A stretch of DNA of 64,000 nucleotides from Mesorhizobium sp. B2-3-4 (GTDB taxonomy: Bacteria > Pseudomonadota > Alphaproteobacteria > Rhizobiales > Rhizobiaceae), in NCBI RefSeq assembly GCF_006442315.1, contig NZ_VFVY01000017.1, positions 1 through 64,000 of the forward strand. Reading direction: 5' to 3'. A program made the translations under genes and the position numbers. Below are positions 41,543-50,827 of this stretch, piece after piece (position 1 is the stretch's first letter; every line of letters starts with the position of its first letter). The notes beneath the pieces are model-generated. The model was not told the origin of the DNA. It was given only the letters and a program-made list of their open reading frames with translations, and ran no database searches.

Positions 41543-41911
41543 TCAAGTCCCGGCGCGGCGCAGCCTCTGCGCCATCTGGGACAGATCCTCCTTGCCGCTG
41601 CCGAAAATGCCGTCCAGCATGGCGAGCAGTTCGCGCACCGCCTCGGATTTGCAGGAATAGTAGATCATCTGGCGATCGCGGCGGGTATCCACGAGGTCGA
41701 GCGCCCGCAACTTGGCCAGATGCTGCGAGAGAGCGGATTGGCTGAGCATCACCTTTTCGGCGATAGCGCCGACCGACATTTCACCGTCGATCAGATAGCT
41801 CATGATCAACAGCCGTTTCTCGTTGCCCATCAGCATCAGAAATTCGGCGGCCGATTCGGCGTTGGCGATTAGCTTTGTCGAGACCATTGATGCCCCATGC
41901 TGTTTGCTCAT
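41543..41911 (-). CDS. ArsR-family regulator resembling NolR
   Basis: The 122-residue winged-helix protein has NEKRLLIMSYLIDGEMSVGAIAEKVMLSQSALSQHLAKLRALDLVDTRRDRQMIYYSC. That is very close in pattern to rhizobial NolR, the ArsR-type repressor of nodulation and other genes, as remembered. No metal-binding ELCVCDL-like motif is present. The start could also be ATG 41887. It stands alone. The call to ArsR is firm; a NolR role is inferred. Confidence 0.85.
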   Translation of the reverse strand: MSKQHGASMVSTKLIANAESAAEFLMLMGNEKRLLIMSYLIDGEMSVGAIAEKVMLSQSALSQHLAKLRALDLVDTRRDRQMIYYSCKSEAVRELLAMLDGIFGSGKEDLSQMAQRLRRAGT

Positions 41912-42058
41912 CGAGGCGCCATGGGGGCAATGGTGCCTGAATCCATAAATTAACTTGCGAAGGGCGCCAACGAGTCAGCGCCAGAACTGAAGCCTAGAAC
42001 ATTTCTTTCAAATCTCAAGCGTTGCTTTTGATCAAATGCAATTTAGTCTCGTCCCGCG

Positions 42059-42829
42059 CTAGGATGCAGCCCTGCCCATTCTGGCCATATCGACCAGAAG
42101 GGGACGCAATTCCCGAGCTTTTGCCAAGGGTTGTGGAAAGAATACCCGGCAAACATCGTCGCCAGACACCAAATCCATGCCGTCGGGGTCCAAACCGGCG
42201 ATGATCCAGTCATCGCCGGTTGCCCCGGCAAAATGATGTGCATAGACGGCGATCGCGTCGAGATGGTCGGCATTCATGTGCTCGACGGCCGATTGTTCGC
42301 TCCCAGCGAGCTCCTCGATGATGGACCCCTTGATAACGAGGTCGGGCCGCTCGAGCAGATAGGCCTTGCCGAAACCGCCGTTGAGGCTGGCGCGTTGCGG
42401 CTCCAGGCGAAACATCGAAAAGTCGCCGAGCCCGGCATAGAGGTGCGCCTTGGGATTGCGGTTGAGATAGCGGCGCTCGGCGCGGGCATGCGCCGGCGAG
42501 CCGCGCTCCAACCGCGATGCCTGGCAGATCAGCGTCAGCCGCGGATGCGCCAGCGGGTCGCCCTTGCCGGGCTCGCCAAGCAGCAGGGAACAGCGCGGAT
42601 CGGCCAGCAGGGCAGGTGTGTGCGCGGCGAGCATCGACACCAGGATAAGCGGCGCGCCATCGATGTCGGTGGCAACGCCCACCCGGCTTGCCAGCGGCGA
42701 ACCGGTGAGCGGTTCCAGCACCGCGAGCGCGCCGAAGCGGGCACTGCGCAGAAGCGTCTTCGCCAACCGGATCGCTTCGGCGTCGGTTTGGCGGATAACC
42801 TCTTTCTTTCCGCCGTCCAAGGTCGCCAC
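42059..42829 (-). CDS. HugZ-like pyridoxamine 5'-phosphate oxidase-fold protein with DUF2470 tail
   Basis: The 256-residue protein has a split-barrel domain (about 20-160, with ASRVGVATDIDGAPLILVSMLAAHT and LYAGLGDFSMFRLEP) and a C-terminal DUF2470 domain with EHMNADHLDAIAVY. This is the layout of HugZ/HutZ heme-binding or heme-degrading proteins. Start is GTG 42829, directly against the stop of the SDR gene upstream with no gap, so they are co-transcribed. Confidence 0.82.
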   Translation of the reverse strand: MATLDGGKKEVIRQTDAEAIRLAKTLLRSARFGALAVLEPLTGSPLASRVGVATDIDGAPLILVSMLAAHTPALLADPRCSLLLGEPGKGDPLAHPRLTLICQASRLERGSPAHARAERRYLNRNPKAHLYAGLGDFSMFRLEPQRASLNGGFGKAYLLERPDLVIKGSIIEELAGSEQSAVEHMNADHLDAIAVYAHHFAGATGDDWIIAGLDPDGMDLVSGDDVCRVFFPQPLAKARELRPLLVDMARMGRAAS

Positions 42830-43591
42830 CTACTTCGGCGCCATGCGGATAGCGCCGTCGAGGCGGATGGTCTCGCCGTTGAGCATCTGGTTTTCGACAA
42901 TGTGCAGCGCAAGCGCGGCATATTCCGACGGCTCGCCGAGGCGGGACGGGAAGGGCACGGCGGCGCCCAGCGAATCCTGCACCTCCTGCGGCATGCCGGC
43001 CATCATCGGTGTCTTGAAGATGCCGGGTGCAATGGTGCAGACCCGGATCCCCGATCGTGCAAGATCGCGCGCCACAGGCAGCGTCATGCCGACGACGCCG
43101 CCCTTGGAGGCCGAATAGGCAGCCTGGCCGATCTGGCCGTCATAGGCGGCGACCGAGGCGGTGTTGACGATGACGCCACGTTCGCCGCCCTGCAGCGGCT
43201 CGAGCCTGGCGGCGCGGTCGGAGACCAGGCGGATCATGTTGAAGGTGCCGATAAGATTGACCTCGATCACCTTGCGGTACTGATCGAGCGGATGCGGGCC
43301 GTCCTTGCCGATCGTCTTCACGCCGATGGCGATGCCGGCGCAATTGACCAGGATGCGCGGCTCGCCAAGCTTGGCGGCGACCTCGGCCAGTGCGGTGGTG
43401 CCGCTGTCGGCGCTGGAGACGTCGCACTGGATGGCGATGCCGCCGATATCGGCAGCGACCTTGGCGGAACGGTCGATGCCGATGTCGAAGATGGCGACGC
43501 GGGCGCCCTTGGCGGCGAGCGCGCGGGCGGTCGCCTCGCCAAGCCCGGACCCGCCGCCGGTCACGATCGCGATCTGGCCGTTGGGATTCAT
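42830..43591 (-). CDS. SDR-family 3-hydroxyacyl-CoA dehydrogenase-type oxidoreductase
   Basis: The 253-residue protein closely follows the HSD17B10/type II 3-hydroxyacyl-CoA dehydrogenase pattern. It has TGGGSGLG, a DVSSAD loop, NCAGIAIGVKTIGKDGPHPLDQYRKVIEVNLIGTFNMIRL, VIVNTASVAAYDGQIGQAAYSASKGG with the S-Y-K triad, and a C-terminal IRLDGAIRMAPK end. It probably acts in beta-oxidation of fatty or branched acyl-CoA. It is joined to the HugZ-like gene downstream. Confidence 0.88.
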   Translation of the reverse strand: MNPNGQIAIVTGGGSGLGEATARALAAKGARVAIFDIGIDRSAKVAADIGGIAIQCDVSSADSGTTALAEVAAKLGEPRILVNCAGIAIGVKTIGKDGPHPLDQYRKVIEVNLIGTFNMIRLVSDRAARLEPLQGGERGVIVNTASVAAYDGQIGQAAYSASKGGVVGMTLPVARDLARSGIRVCTIAPGIFKTPMMAGMPQEVQDSLGAAVPFPSRLGEPSEYAALALHIVENQMLNGETIRLDGAIRMAPK

Positions 43592-43756
43592 GGCGTCATC
43601 CTTTGCTTTGAGAACGGGCTTTGCCGTCGGAACGAGAATGGATCAGGCCCGGATCGACGGACAAGGTCAAGCTGGAGCAGGCGCCGTGTCGCGGAAACGG
43701 CTGCTGCTCCCTCCGTTGTCCCTTGCAATTGCGGACGGAGCCTCGTTCACGGTGCT

Positions 43757-44281
43757 TCAGGCGTGCTCGACGGTCCTGGCCTGGCTGGCATGACAGACTT
43801 CGCCCGAAAGCCTGGCCACCGCGCCCGGCGTGATCTCGTGCGACAGCAGGCGGTCGAGATCGACAGGACGCGGCATCGAAATCTGGCCGCGCGGAATGCG
43901 CTTGAAGCCGAGCGGCCCGTAATAGGGCTCGTCGCCAACCAGGATGACGGCCGGTGCGCCAGCCTTGGCGGCCGCCTCCAGGGCGATTGCCACCAGCCGG
44001 CGGCCGATGCCGAGATTCTTGAAGGCGGGCCGCACCGCAAGCGGTCCGAGCATCAACGCGCGGCCGACGCCCGCCGCTATGCGCGTCATGCGCACCGAAG
44101 CGACGACCGTGTCGCCGTCGACGGCGACAAAGGACAGCGCACGCTCATGGCCGCCGGCCTCGCGGATCTTGTAGGCGGCCAGCACGAAACGGCCGGGCCC
44201 GAAGGCTTCGTCATTGATGGCTTCGATTTCAGGATCGTGCGCCGGGGTTTCCGGCAGGTACTTCACGTCGGCAAGGCTCAT
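43757..44281 (-). CDS. GNAT-family N-acetyltransferase
   Basis: The 174-residue protein shows the GNAT acetyl-CoA site as MLGPLAVRPAFKNLGIGRRLVAIALEAAAKAG and the following VGDEPYYGPLGFKRI segment, like YhbS-type acetyltransferases. The acceptor is unknown. It stands alone, 165 bases from the SDR gene. Confidence 0.85.
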   Translation of the reverse strand: MSLADVKYLPETPAHDPEIEAINDEAFGPGRFVLAAYKIREAGGHERALSFVAVDGDTVVASVRMTRIAAGVGRALMLGPLAVRPAFKNLGIGRRLVAIALEAAAKAGAPAVILVGDEPYYGPLGFKRIPRGQISMPRPVDLDRLLSHEITPGAVARLSGEVCHASQARTVEHA

Positions 44282-44550
44282 GGTCTTTGCGTTCCGGTAG
44301 AGGAGGAAAGGTTACTGCATACGGCAGCGTTCGCCAGTCAGCGCTTCATCAAGCGCGGGCGCCCTTTCGTCGTCGGTCGAACCGGATCAAAGCAAAATCG
44401 AACATGCGGAGTGTCCGCTAGCATCAATTTTGCGCCGCCGCAATCGGCCCCCTTCGCTGGCTCTACCGATTGACGATCTGTTCAGTCCTCGACGATTTCC
44501 GACCTGCCGCCTGGCGCCCTACATCAGTCTGAAGCGCGAAAGGAGATTCC

Positions 44551-45543
44551 ATGGGCTTGCTGGTCGAAGGCAAATGGCAGGAGCGTCCGTCGGCCGCCAA
44601 GGACAGTGGCGGCAAATTCGTGCGGCCGCAAACGCAATGGCGCGATTGGGTGACCCGCGACGGAGCGCCGGCCGAAGGCCGCAGCCGGGGCTTCAAGGCC
44701 GAGCCCGGCCGCTATCATCTCTATGTCTCGCTTGCCTGTCCGTGGGCGCATCGCACGCTGATCTTGCGCGCGCTGAAGAAGCTCGAGGGCGCCATCTCGG
44801 TGTCGGTCGTCCACCATTTCATGGGCGCCGATGGGTGGACGTTTCTCGCGGAGGACGGCGCGACCGGCGACACGCTCTACGGCCTGGATTTCCTGCACCA
44901 GGTCTACACCAAGACCGATCCGCGCTATTCAGGACGGGTGACGGTGCCCGTACTCTGGGACAAGCAGGAACAGACCATCGTCTCCAACGAATCCTCCGAA
45001 ATCATCCGGATGCTGAATTCCGCCTTCAATGCATGGGGCGATGCGAGCGTCGATTTCTACCCGGAGGCCTTGCGCGGGAAGATCGACGCCATCAACGCCC
45101 TGGTCTATCCAGCGGTCAACAACGGCGTCTATCGCGCCGGCTTCGCCACCACGCAGGCCGCCTATGAAGAAGCGTTCGGCGAATTGTTCTCGGCGCTGGA
45201 CCAAATCGAGGACCGCCTTTCCAGGCAGCGCTATCTTGTCGGCGATCGCATCACCGAGGCCGACTGGCGGCTGTTCACGACGCTGGCGCGCTTCGATCCG
45301 GTCTATGTCGGCCACTTCAAGTGCAATCTGCGCCGCATCGCCGACTATCCGAACCTGTCGAACTATCTGCGCGATCTCCACCAGGTGCCCGGCGTCGCCG
45401 ACACTGTCAGCCTGCATCACATCAAGGCGCATTATTACGGCAGCCACGAAACGATCAACCCAACGCGGATCGTGCCTGTGGGGCCGCAACTGGACTATGG
45501 CGCGCCGCACGACCGGGGGCGGTTCGGTGGGACCGTGGCCTGA
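44551..45543 (+). CDS. Glutathionyl-hydroquinone reductase (YqjG/ECM4-type GST)
   Basis: The 330-residue Xi-class GST has the catalytic Cys63 in ACPWAHRTL and the conserved YPEALRGKIDAINALVYPAVNNGVYRAGFATTQ helix region. Members reduce glutathionyl-(hydro)quinones, releasing the quinol. An aggagattcc ribosome-binding site lies before the ATG. The stop codon abuts the stop of the convergent NUDIX gene. Confidence 0.92.
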   Translation: MGLLVEGKWQERPSAAKDSGGKFVRPQTQWRDWVTRDGAPAEGRSRGFKAEPGRYHLYVSLACPWAHRTLILRALKKLEGAISVSVVHHFMGADGWTFLAEDGATGDTLYGLDFLHQVYTKTDPRYSGRVTVPVLWDKQEQTIVSNESSEIIRMLNSAFNAWGDASVDFYPEALRGKIDAINALVYPAVNNGVYRAGFATTQAAYEEAFGELFSALDQIEDRLSRQRYLVGDRITEADWRLFTTLARFDPVYVGHFKCNLRRIADYPNLSNYLRDLHQVPGVADTVSLHHIKAHYYGSHETINPTRIVPVGPQLDYGAPHDRGRFGGTVA

Positions 45544-46041
45544 TTACCAATAGGGCGATGCAGGCTCGCCCCAGAAAACTTCGGCGATGCGCCGCAGCGT
45601 CGCCGGTGTCGTTCCCTCCGGCAGGCGGTCGAGCTGGAAAAAGCCGGCCTCGGCGATCTCGTGGTCGGGCAGCTTCGGTGCCGTCTGACTGAAATGCTCG
45701 ATGAGGTAGAAGCCGACATGGTCGCGGCGGCTGGAGCGCCGGTTGAAGTGCATCGACTTCAGGATCGGCGGCGCGGTCAGAGCGATATTGCACTCCTCGA
45801 TCAATTCCCGCTCCAGCGCGTCGGCCATTGTCTCGCCGACCTCGACGCCGCCGCCGGGAAGCTGCCAGCCGGGCACATAGGTGTGGCGGATGAGGAAGAC
45901 GGAGTTAGACGCGCTGTCGTAGATCAGGCCGCGCACGCCCAAGGTCATTGGCCGCCGCAACACGAAATAGAGATGGAACAGCCTGGCCCTCAAACCCGGC
46001 CAGCCGGTCTGCCGGAACGCCGCGTCGTCATCGGCCGTCAT
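45544..46041 (-). CDS. NUDIX hydrolase
   Basis: The Nudix box GGGVEVGETMADALERELIEECNI fits GX5EX7REUXEEXGU with Cys in place of Gly near the end. The 165-residue protein has a short N-terminal helix before the domain. It hydrolyses a nucleoside diphosphate linked compound with Mg; the substrate is unknown. The gene ends exactly where the convergent GST gene ends. Confidence 0.87.
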   Translation of the reverse strand: MTADDDAAFRQTGWPGLRARLFHLYFVLRRPMTLGVRGLIYDSASNSVFLIRHTYVPGWQLPGGGVEVGETMADALERELIEECNIALTAPPILKSMHFNRRSSRRDHVGFYLIEHFSQTAPKLPDHEIAEAGFFQLDRLPEGTTPATLRRIAEVFWGEPASPYW

Positions 46042-46094
46042 CGGTAGCGAAACCGTGGGTGGAAAGAGGGGCGCACGTCGCCTATGAAAGAAAC

Positions 46095-47024
46095 ATGTTC
46101 AGGCTCGCGCATATTTCCGATGTCCATCTGGGGCCGCTGCCCGATGTATCCTATCGCGATCTCGCCTCCAAGCGCGTGCTCGGCTATGTCAACTGGCAGC
46201 GCAACCGCCGCCGCCACATGCATGATGCCGTCATCGACGCCATCACCACCGACATCAAGGCACAGAACCCGGACCATCTCGCCGTTACCGGCGATCTCGT
46301 CAACCTGGCGCTGGACGGCGAGATCGAGATGGCAAAGCACTGGCTCGAGACGCTGGGGTCGCCGCATGACGTTTCCGTCGTGCCGGGAAACCACGACGCC
46401 TATGTGCCGGGCGCCTTCGACAAGGTCTGCCGGTCGTGGGCGGCGTGGATGAGCGGAGACGGCGTCAACACGCCCGTCGACCGCAACGCATTTCCCTATC
46501 TGCGCGTGCGCGGCAACGTCGCGCTGATCGGCGTCTCGACGGCGCGTGCCACGGCGCCCTTCATGGCCAACGGCTTCTTCATGGAAGGGCAGGCCGAGCG
46601 GCTCGGCAAAATCCTCGAGACCACGGCGAAACAAGGGTTGTTCCGTGCCGTCATGATCCATCATCCGCCGGTGCGCGGCGCTGTCTCCCAGCACAAGCGG
46701 CTGTTCGGCATCGCCCGCTTCCACAAGATCGTCCGCCGTCATGGCGCCGAGCTCGTGCTGCATGGCCATTCGCATCTGCCGTCGCTGTTTCAGATCGGGC
46801 TGCGCGGGGCAAAGGTCCCGGCGGTCGGCGTTGCCGCCGCCGGCCAGGCGCCGGGCGGCAAGCATCCCGCCGCGCAATATAATCTGTTCGACATCGACGG
46901 AGAAAAGGGCAACTGGCGCATTCGGCTGACGCGGCGCGGCCTGACCGGGCCGTCCATGCCACCTTCAGACCTGCAGAGCCTTGAACTCGGTGCGGAGAGC
47001 GGGGCGGCTATGGCCGCCAGCTGA
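46095..47024 (+). CDS. Metallophosphoesterase
   Basis: The calcineurin-like motifs occur in order over 309 residues: HISDVHLGP (D9, H11), TGDLVNLAL, VPGNHDAYVP, MIHHPP and HGHSHLPS. They form the two-metal site. Most similar known groups are cytosolic phosphodiesterases such as CpdA-type. ATG 46095 was chosen because the first motif begins five residues later; the longer frame from 45948 overlaps the NUDIX gene on the other strand. The C-terminus overlaps the tail of the next, opposite gene by 17 bases. Confidence 0.9.
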   Translation: MFRLAHISDVHLGPLPDVSYRDLASKRVLGYVNWQRNRRRHMHDAVIDAITTDIKAQNPDHLAVTGDLVNLALDGEIEMAKHWLETLGSPHDVSVVPGNHDAYVPGAFDKVCRSWAAWMSGDGVNTPVDRNAFPYLRVRGNVALIGVSTARATAPFMANGFFMEGQAERLGKILETTAKQGLFRAVMIHHPPVRGAVSQHKRLFGIARFHKIVRRHGAELVLHGHSHLPSLFQIGLRGAKVPAVGVAAAGQAPGGKHPAAQYNLFDIDGEKGNWRIRLTRRGLTGPSMPPSDLQSLELGAESGAAMAAS

Positions 47025-47622
47025 GAACCATGGCCGAGATACGGTCCCAGAACAGCGCGGCCGACATCGCGAGGCCAACAAGCGCGCCGGCGGCGATCAA
47101 TCCAAGTCCTGACAGGAAAGCCGACCAGCCCTTACCGCGCGTCGATGCCCGCAGCGGCGGTTCGGCTTCCGCGACCTCGGCGCGTTTCATGCCGGCGACC
47201 GCCGGCTCGACACCGCCCTCCATCATCCTGCGGCGCTCGACGATGCGCTCGGCGACGTAACGCGTCACGGAATCGGCCACCGGCTTCATCTCGGTTGATT
47301 CGGCAAGCACGACGCGGCCAATGCGGGTGTCCTTGAGGAAGCGGTAGGTGCGGCGGTCGCGCCCCATCGCGACATGGCTGACGGCGTCAATCCACAGACG
47401 CGGCTGCAGTCCCGAGGAGACGACAAAGTCGAAATTGTCCATGTCGGCCGGAACGTCGGCGAAGACGGGCGCAAGGTCCGCGGCCAGCAGGTCGAGGCGC
47501 ATACGGTGTGCCTCGCGCATGTCGACAACGACATCGTCGCGGTCGGCAAAGGCATTCTTCACGTCACGGATGGCATCGGACAGTTTGCTTGACGGGTCGA
47601 TCTTCTCGCCTGCGTCCTTCAT
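47008..47622 (-). CDS. Uncharacterised membrane protein, candidate CtrA target
   Basis: The 204-residue protein has a soluble N-terminal domain of about 165 residues (LSDAIRDVKNAFADRDDVVVDMREAHRMRLDLLAADLAPVF, then DFVVSSGLQPRLWIDAVSHVAMGRDRRTYRFL) and one C-terminal transmembrane helix at about 170-195, so it is probably tail-anchored. I know no named family. A perfect CtrA-type box lies 24-38 bases upstream of ATG 47622, which favours that start over 47652 or 47694. Function could relate to cell cycle or envelope. It overlaps the metallophosphoesterase tail. Confidence 0.75.
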   Translation of the reverse strand: MKDAGEKIDPSSKLSDAIRDVKNAFADRDDVVVDMREAHRMRLDLLAADLAPVFADVPADMDNFDFVVSSGLQPRLWIDAVSHVAMGRDRRTYRFLKDTRIGRVVLAESTEMKPVADSVTRYVAERIVERRRMMEGGVEPAVAGMKRAEVAEAEPPLRASTRGKGWSAFLSGLGLIAAGALVGLAMSAALFWDRISAMVLSWRP

Positions 47623-47645
47623 CGGCGTCTGCCTCGCGGGGTTGG

Positions 47646-47660
47646 TTAACATCGGGTTAA
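47646..47660 (-). promoter_or_regulatory. Perfect CtrA-type box TTAA-N7-TTAA
   Basis: TTAA-CCCGATG-TTAA on the minus strand matches the CtrA full-site consensus exactly, with trailing cc after each TTAA as in TTAACC half-sites. It lies immediately upstream of the membrane-protein gene start at 47622. Confidence 0.65.
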
Positions 47661-47723
47661 CACAGCCGCCGGCAAAATGCACTGCCGAGATCAAGGCGAT
47701 CAGGGAGAGGTGCTCAGGCTAGA

Positions 47724-47775
47724 GAGCGGTTCCGGACGGAAACCGCTCACACTTTTCCTGGAATTTTCTAGCCAG
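47724..47775. repeat. Rhizobial palindromic repeat with hairpin
   Basis: A stem gagcggttcc/ggaaaccgctc (47724-47733 with 47738-47748, one bulged A) is followed by acacttttcctggaatt. The second half is shared with 37084-37115. Such units are common in rhizobial intergenic DNA. It also lies just past the stop of the alpha/beta hydrolase gene and may act as its terminator. Confidence 0.55.
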
Positions 47776-48568
47776 CGGCTGCGAGCCTGGCGCGCTGCGG
47801 CCTGGCGCGGCGGCTCATATTGCGCAGGATGATCCCGGCGACGAGATCGGGTGCCTCCTCGACCAGCATGTGGCCGGCATCCAACACGTGATGCACGTGG
47901 AAATGCGCCGGCAGGTCGTCGGCCTGGGCGACAGGCAGCACCGTATCCTCGGCCCCCCACACCACCATCACCGGCATGGTCAGCCTGTCGAACTGGTCGC
48001 GTGGGATGACGCCCTGCCGGTCGTCCCGGGTCATGGCCGCAGCGATGGCGATGAGCTTTTCCACTTGGCCGGGCCGGCTGCGCATTTGCCATATCATATC
48101 CGCACTACGCGGCGAGGGCGGGCAGCCAGGAGCGGACATGGCGGCGAGGCAAGCCTGGATCTCGCCGAGATCCCGGGCCTCGGCAAAGCGCCGCAACAGC
48201 GCCCCATTGATCTGCGGGCCGAAGCCGCCAGGCGCCAGAAGTGTCAGCGAGGCAACTTTCTCGGGCTCGGCCAGCGCCATCAGCGTCGCCACCGCGCCGC
48301 CCATCGAGTGGCCCACCAGATGCACGCGCTTCACCGTCCGGGCGGCGAGATCGGCCAGGACGGCCCTTGCCGCCAGCTTAGCCGGGCCGGCGCCGGGGAA
48401 ATCGAGCGAGAGCCCGTGCCCCGGCAGATCATAAGCGAGTGTGCGCGCCGCAGGCGACAGCGACGCGATCACGTCGTGCCAGATACCATGACAGCCGCCA
48501 AAGCCGTGCAGCAGGGCGATGGTCTTCGAACCAGCACCGTGTTCGGCGGCATGAAGTGATGAAATCAT
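47768..48568 (-). CDS. Alpha/beta-hydrolase fold protein
   Basis: The 266-residue protein has the oxyanion region LLHGFGGCHGIW, nucleophile S88 in GHSMGGAV, an Asp in VVWGAEDTVLP and a His in LDAGHMLVEEAP, so the triad is complete. It resembles hydrolases of the acetoin-dehydrogenase-E2-like or carboxylesterase group. ATG 48568 was chosen over the far longer open frame to 48844, whose extra part does not resemble protein. The substrate is unknown. Confidence 0.87.
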   Translation of the reverse strand: MISSLHAAEHGAGSKTIALLHGFGGCHGIWHDVIASLSPAARTLAYDLPGHGLSLDFPGAGPAKLAARAVLADLAARTVKRVHLVGHSMGGAVATLMALAEPEKVASLTLLAPGGFGPQINGALLRRFAEARDLGEIQACLAAMSAPGCPPSPRSADMIWQMRSRPGQVEKLIAIAAAMTRDDRQGVIPRDQFDRLTMPVMVVWGAEDTVLPVAQADDLPAHFHVHHVLDAGHMLVEEAPDLVAGIILRNMSRRARPQRARLAAAG

Positions 48569-48803
48569 GAAACTGGAGGCTTGCTGCGGCTGTGAGAAAC
48601 GCTGGGACCCGACACCAAATGTGGCTGGATTGCTCTTCGTCCAGCACGATAGCCAGTAAAATTTTCGCGACGATTCCTGGTCGCGGACCATACGGTTTTG
48701 CGAGCTCGCCGGGAAAGCCGGCAAATCAGCCCTGTCGGAGCTTTGCCATGTGCCTGCGGCGCCCCGGCAATTCGGTTGGTCCAGCAACCCTGTCTGTCGA
48801 GCG

Positions 48804-50579
48804 TCAGCTCGCGTTGCCCAGGCCTGCGGCGCGCAGGGCGTCAACCAGCCGCTCGGTGAGGTCGGGCGGGTATTTCCGGTCGATGAAGGTCGCGCGCGGG
48901 TTGGCGGCGAATTTTGGAAATTGGCCGGTCAACTCATCGAGCAGCTTGCGCGCCTGAGTGTCCCGTCCGGCGATCCTTGCGCCGATCAGCCTGGCGGCAA
49001 GATAGTGCGATTTCGTCGCCGTCGTCCTGAGGGCCGAACTGGCGATGGCGGCCTTGTCCGTGTTGCCGAGCATGAGTTCACCGGCGAAAAGTCCGAAATC
49101 CCACCATGTCGGATGGCCGCTGGAGGCATCCACCGCCTGGGCCAGGATCGGCGTGCCCTCCGCATAGCGGCCGGCGAAAACAAGCCCGTAGCCATAGGCG
49201 GCGGCCATTGCGAGATCGTAGGGATTGAGGTCGTAGGCCTTGCGCATCCAGCGCAGCGCCTCGTCGGCATTGCCGAGACGGGAATTGATATAGCCGTATG
49301 AGCGATGCGCATAAGGGCTGGTCGGTCCCATCTGCAAGGCGCGATGGGCGAAAGTCATCGCCTTCTCGATCGTGGCATCCGGCGGATAGGCGTAATGGTC
49401 GTTCACGGCCTCAAGATGGAGCGAGGCGAGTTCCGAATAGACCAGCGGCGATTTGGCGCCGTTTTCGGCAAGGGTTTCGAGGCAGCGATAGGCGGCTTGA
49501 TGGGTCCTGGCATTCTGGTCGAGATAATATTTGTCGTTGAGTATCAGGCATTGCGTCAGGGCGGTCTGAATGCCGCTCTGTTCGACATAGCTGTAGATCG
49601 TGCCGGACGCGGGAAGAGCCGAACTCAGTATGCCGGCTATTCGGTTCTCGATGGCGGCCGGTGCACTGTCGGCGGCGGTCAGGTTGCGCGACAAAAGCAC
49701 CCGTCCGGTCGCCACGTTCTGCAGTTCGATGGTGATGTCGTTCGTATCCGGTCCAGGCAGGATATCGAAGATGAAGCTCGCGGCATTTGCGGCCGGATCG
49801 GTGGTGTCGACCGTGTCGCGACCGATGAAGTCGATCGTATCGAAGCCGCTCAGGCCGGCGCGCAGCGATGCGGCGACACGGCTGGCATCCGTGCCGCTGG
49901 CCTTGACGGCGATGTAGACGAGCGGCAGGGCCTCGCTGGGCGGTGACGCCGCGACGCCGCCCATCAGGCCCGCGCTCTCGAGCGTGGCTGGAATGTCGCC
50001 GCCTGCCAGCAGTGCACCGCTGCCTTGACGCAGGATCAAGACGCCGAGCATGGCGATGACGAGGGCGATCGCCATCCAGAAAAACCTGAGGTGACGCGCC
50101 ACCGACGGCGCCGGCGCGACGATGGGGGTCGGCAACGCCGCGGGCACTGTGGGAGCCTCGGCGGCGCCGGCTCGCGCTGACGAAGTCGCCACCGTCTCCG
50201 CCTGGATGGCGCGTTCGGCCGTTTCCGGCAAGCGGATTGCGTTGAGCTCATAGGCCGGGACATAGCCGCCACGCGGAATGGCGATGCGGAACGGCTCCGC
50301 AATGCCTTCATTGGCAAAATATTGCTGCAGCAGGTCGCGCAGCCGGCCTGCCTGAACCCGCACCACCGCGTCGGTCGACGGATCGAAATCGCCGTCCTTG
50401 CCGAAGACATCCATGGCAATGGAAAAGCCCTTCAGCCGGTCGGCTTCGCCAGCCTGTTCGCGTTCGACAAGATAACGCAGCAGCTTGCGCGCGCGCTCGG
50501 ATCTCCCGAACGTTTCGCTGGCAAGCAGTCGCTCCAGTGTCTCGCGCACTGCGGGGGCGGCAGGCGTGGCAGGCTGCAA
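48804..50579 (-). CDS. Membrane-anchored winged-helix and TPR protein (CadC-like layout)
   Basis: The 591-residue protein has a cytoplasmic N-terminal DNA-binding-like domain (about 10-110, with FGRSERARKLLRYLVE and DVFGKDGDFDPSTDAVVRVQAGRLRDLLQQYF, FRIAIPRGGYVPAY), a Pro/Ala linker, one transmembrane helix (166-184) and a periplasmic part with TPR-like helices from about 350. This resembles a one-component membrane regulator. TTG 50579 is the start, supported by gagagg 8 bases upstream. Targets are unknown. Confidence 0.8.
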   Translation of the reverse strand: MQPATPAAPAVRETLERLLASETFGRSERARKLLRYLVEREQAGEADRLKGFSIAMDVFGKDGDFDPSTDAVVRVQAGRLRDLLQQYFANEGIAEPFRIAIPRGGYVPAYELNAIRLPETAERAIQAETVATSSARAGAAEAPTVPAALPTPIVAPAPSVARHLRFFWMAIALVIAMLGVLILRQGSGALLAGGDIPATLESAGLMGGVAASPPSEALPLVYIAVKASGTDASRVAASLRAGLSGFDTIDFIGRDTVDTTDPAANAASFIFDILPGPDTNDITIELQNVATGRVLLSRNLTAADSAPAAIENRIAGILSSALPASGTIYSYVEQSGIQTALTQCLILNDKYYLDQNARTHQAAYRCLETLAENGAKSPLVYSELASLHLEAVNDHYAYPPDATIEKAMTFAHRALQMGPTSPYAHRSYGYINSRLGNADEALRWMRKAYDLNPYDLAMAAAYGYGLVFAGRYAEGTPILAQAVDASSGHPTWWDFGLFAGELMLGNTDKAAIASSALRTTATKSHYLAARLIGARIAGRDTQARKLLDELTGQFPKFAANPRATFIDRKYPPDLTERLVDALRAAGLGNAS

Positions 50580-50773
50580 GTGTCGATCCTCTCGAAGTCG
50601 GCACAGGTTAAGACGCGATCATATAAGGCTCGCGCCGCCACACAAGTGTACACCCATTATGCGATCGCGTACCTAACCGGATAATTTTCCGGTGGTTAAC
50701 GGCCCGGTCGATGTTGCCATGGTCGATGCCGTCAACATCATAGGCCAATCGGGCTAACACCTTGCACGAGCTC

Positions 50774-50819
50774 GAAAAAATGACGGCGCGAGAGAATTTT
50801 TCCAGTCTCTCGCGCCGTC
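50774..50819 (-). terminator. Rho-independent terminator of leuA
   Basis: A perfect 14-bp stem (50782-50795 with 50806-50819) with a 10-nt loop is followed on the minus strand by ATTTTTTCG. It lies directly after the leuA stop codon. Confidence 0.95.
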
Positions 50820-50827
50820 GGCCGATG

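Noticed and set aside
42131..44473. Plus-strand open frame of 780 codons over HugZ-like, SDR and GNAT genes
   Set aside because: It is a shadow of three recognisable minus-strand genes, with no motifs or ribosome-binding site.
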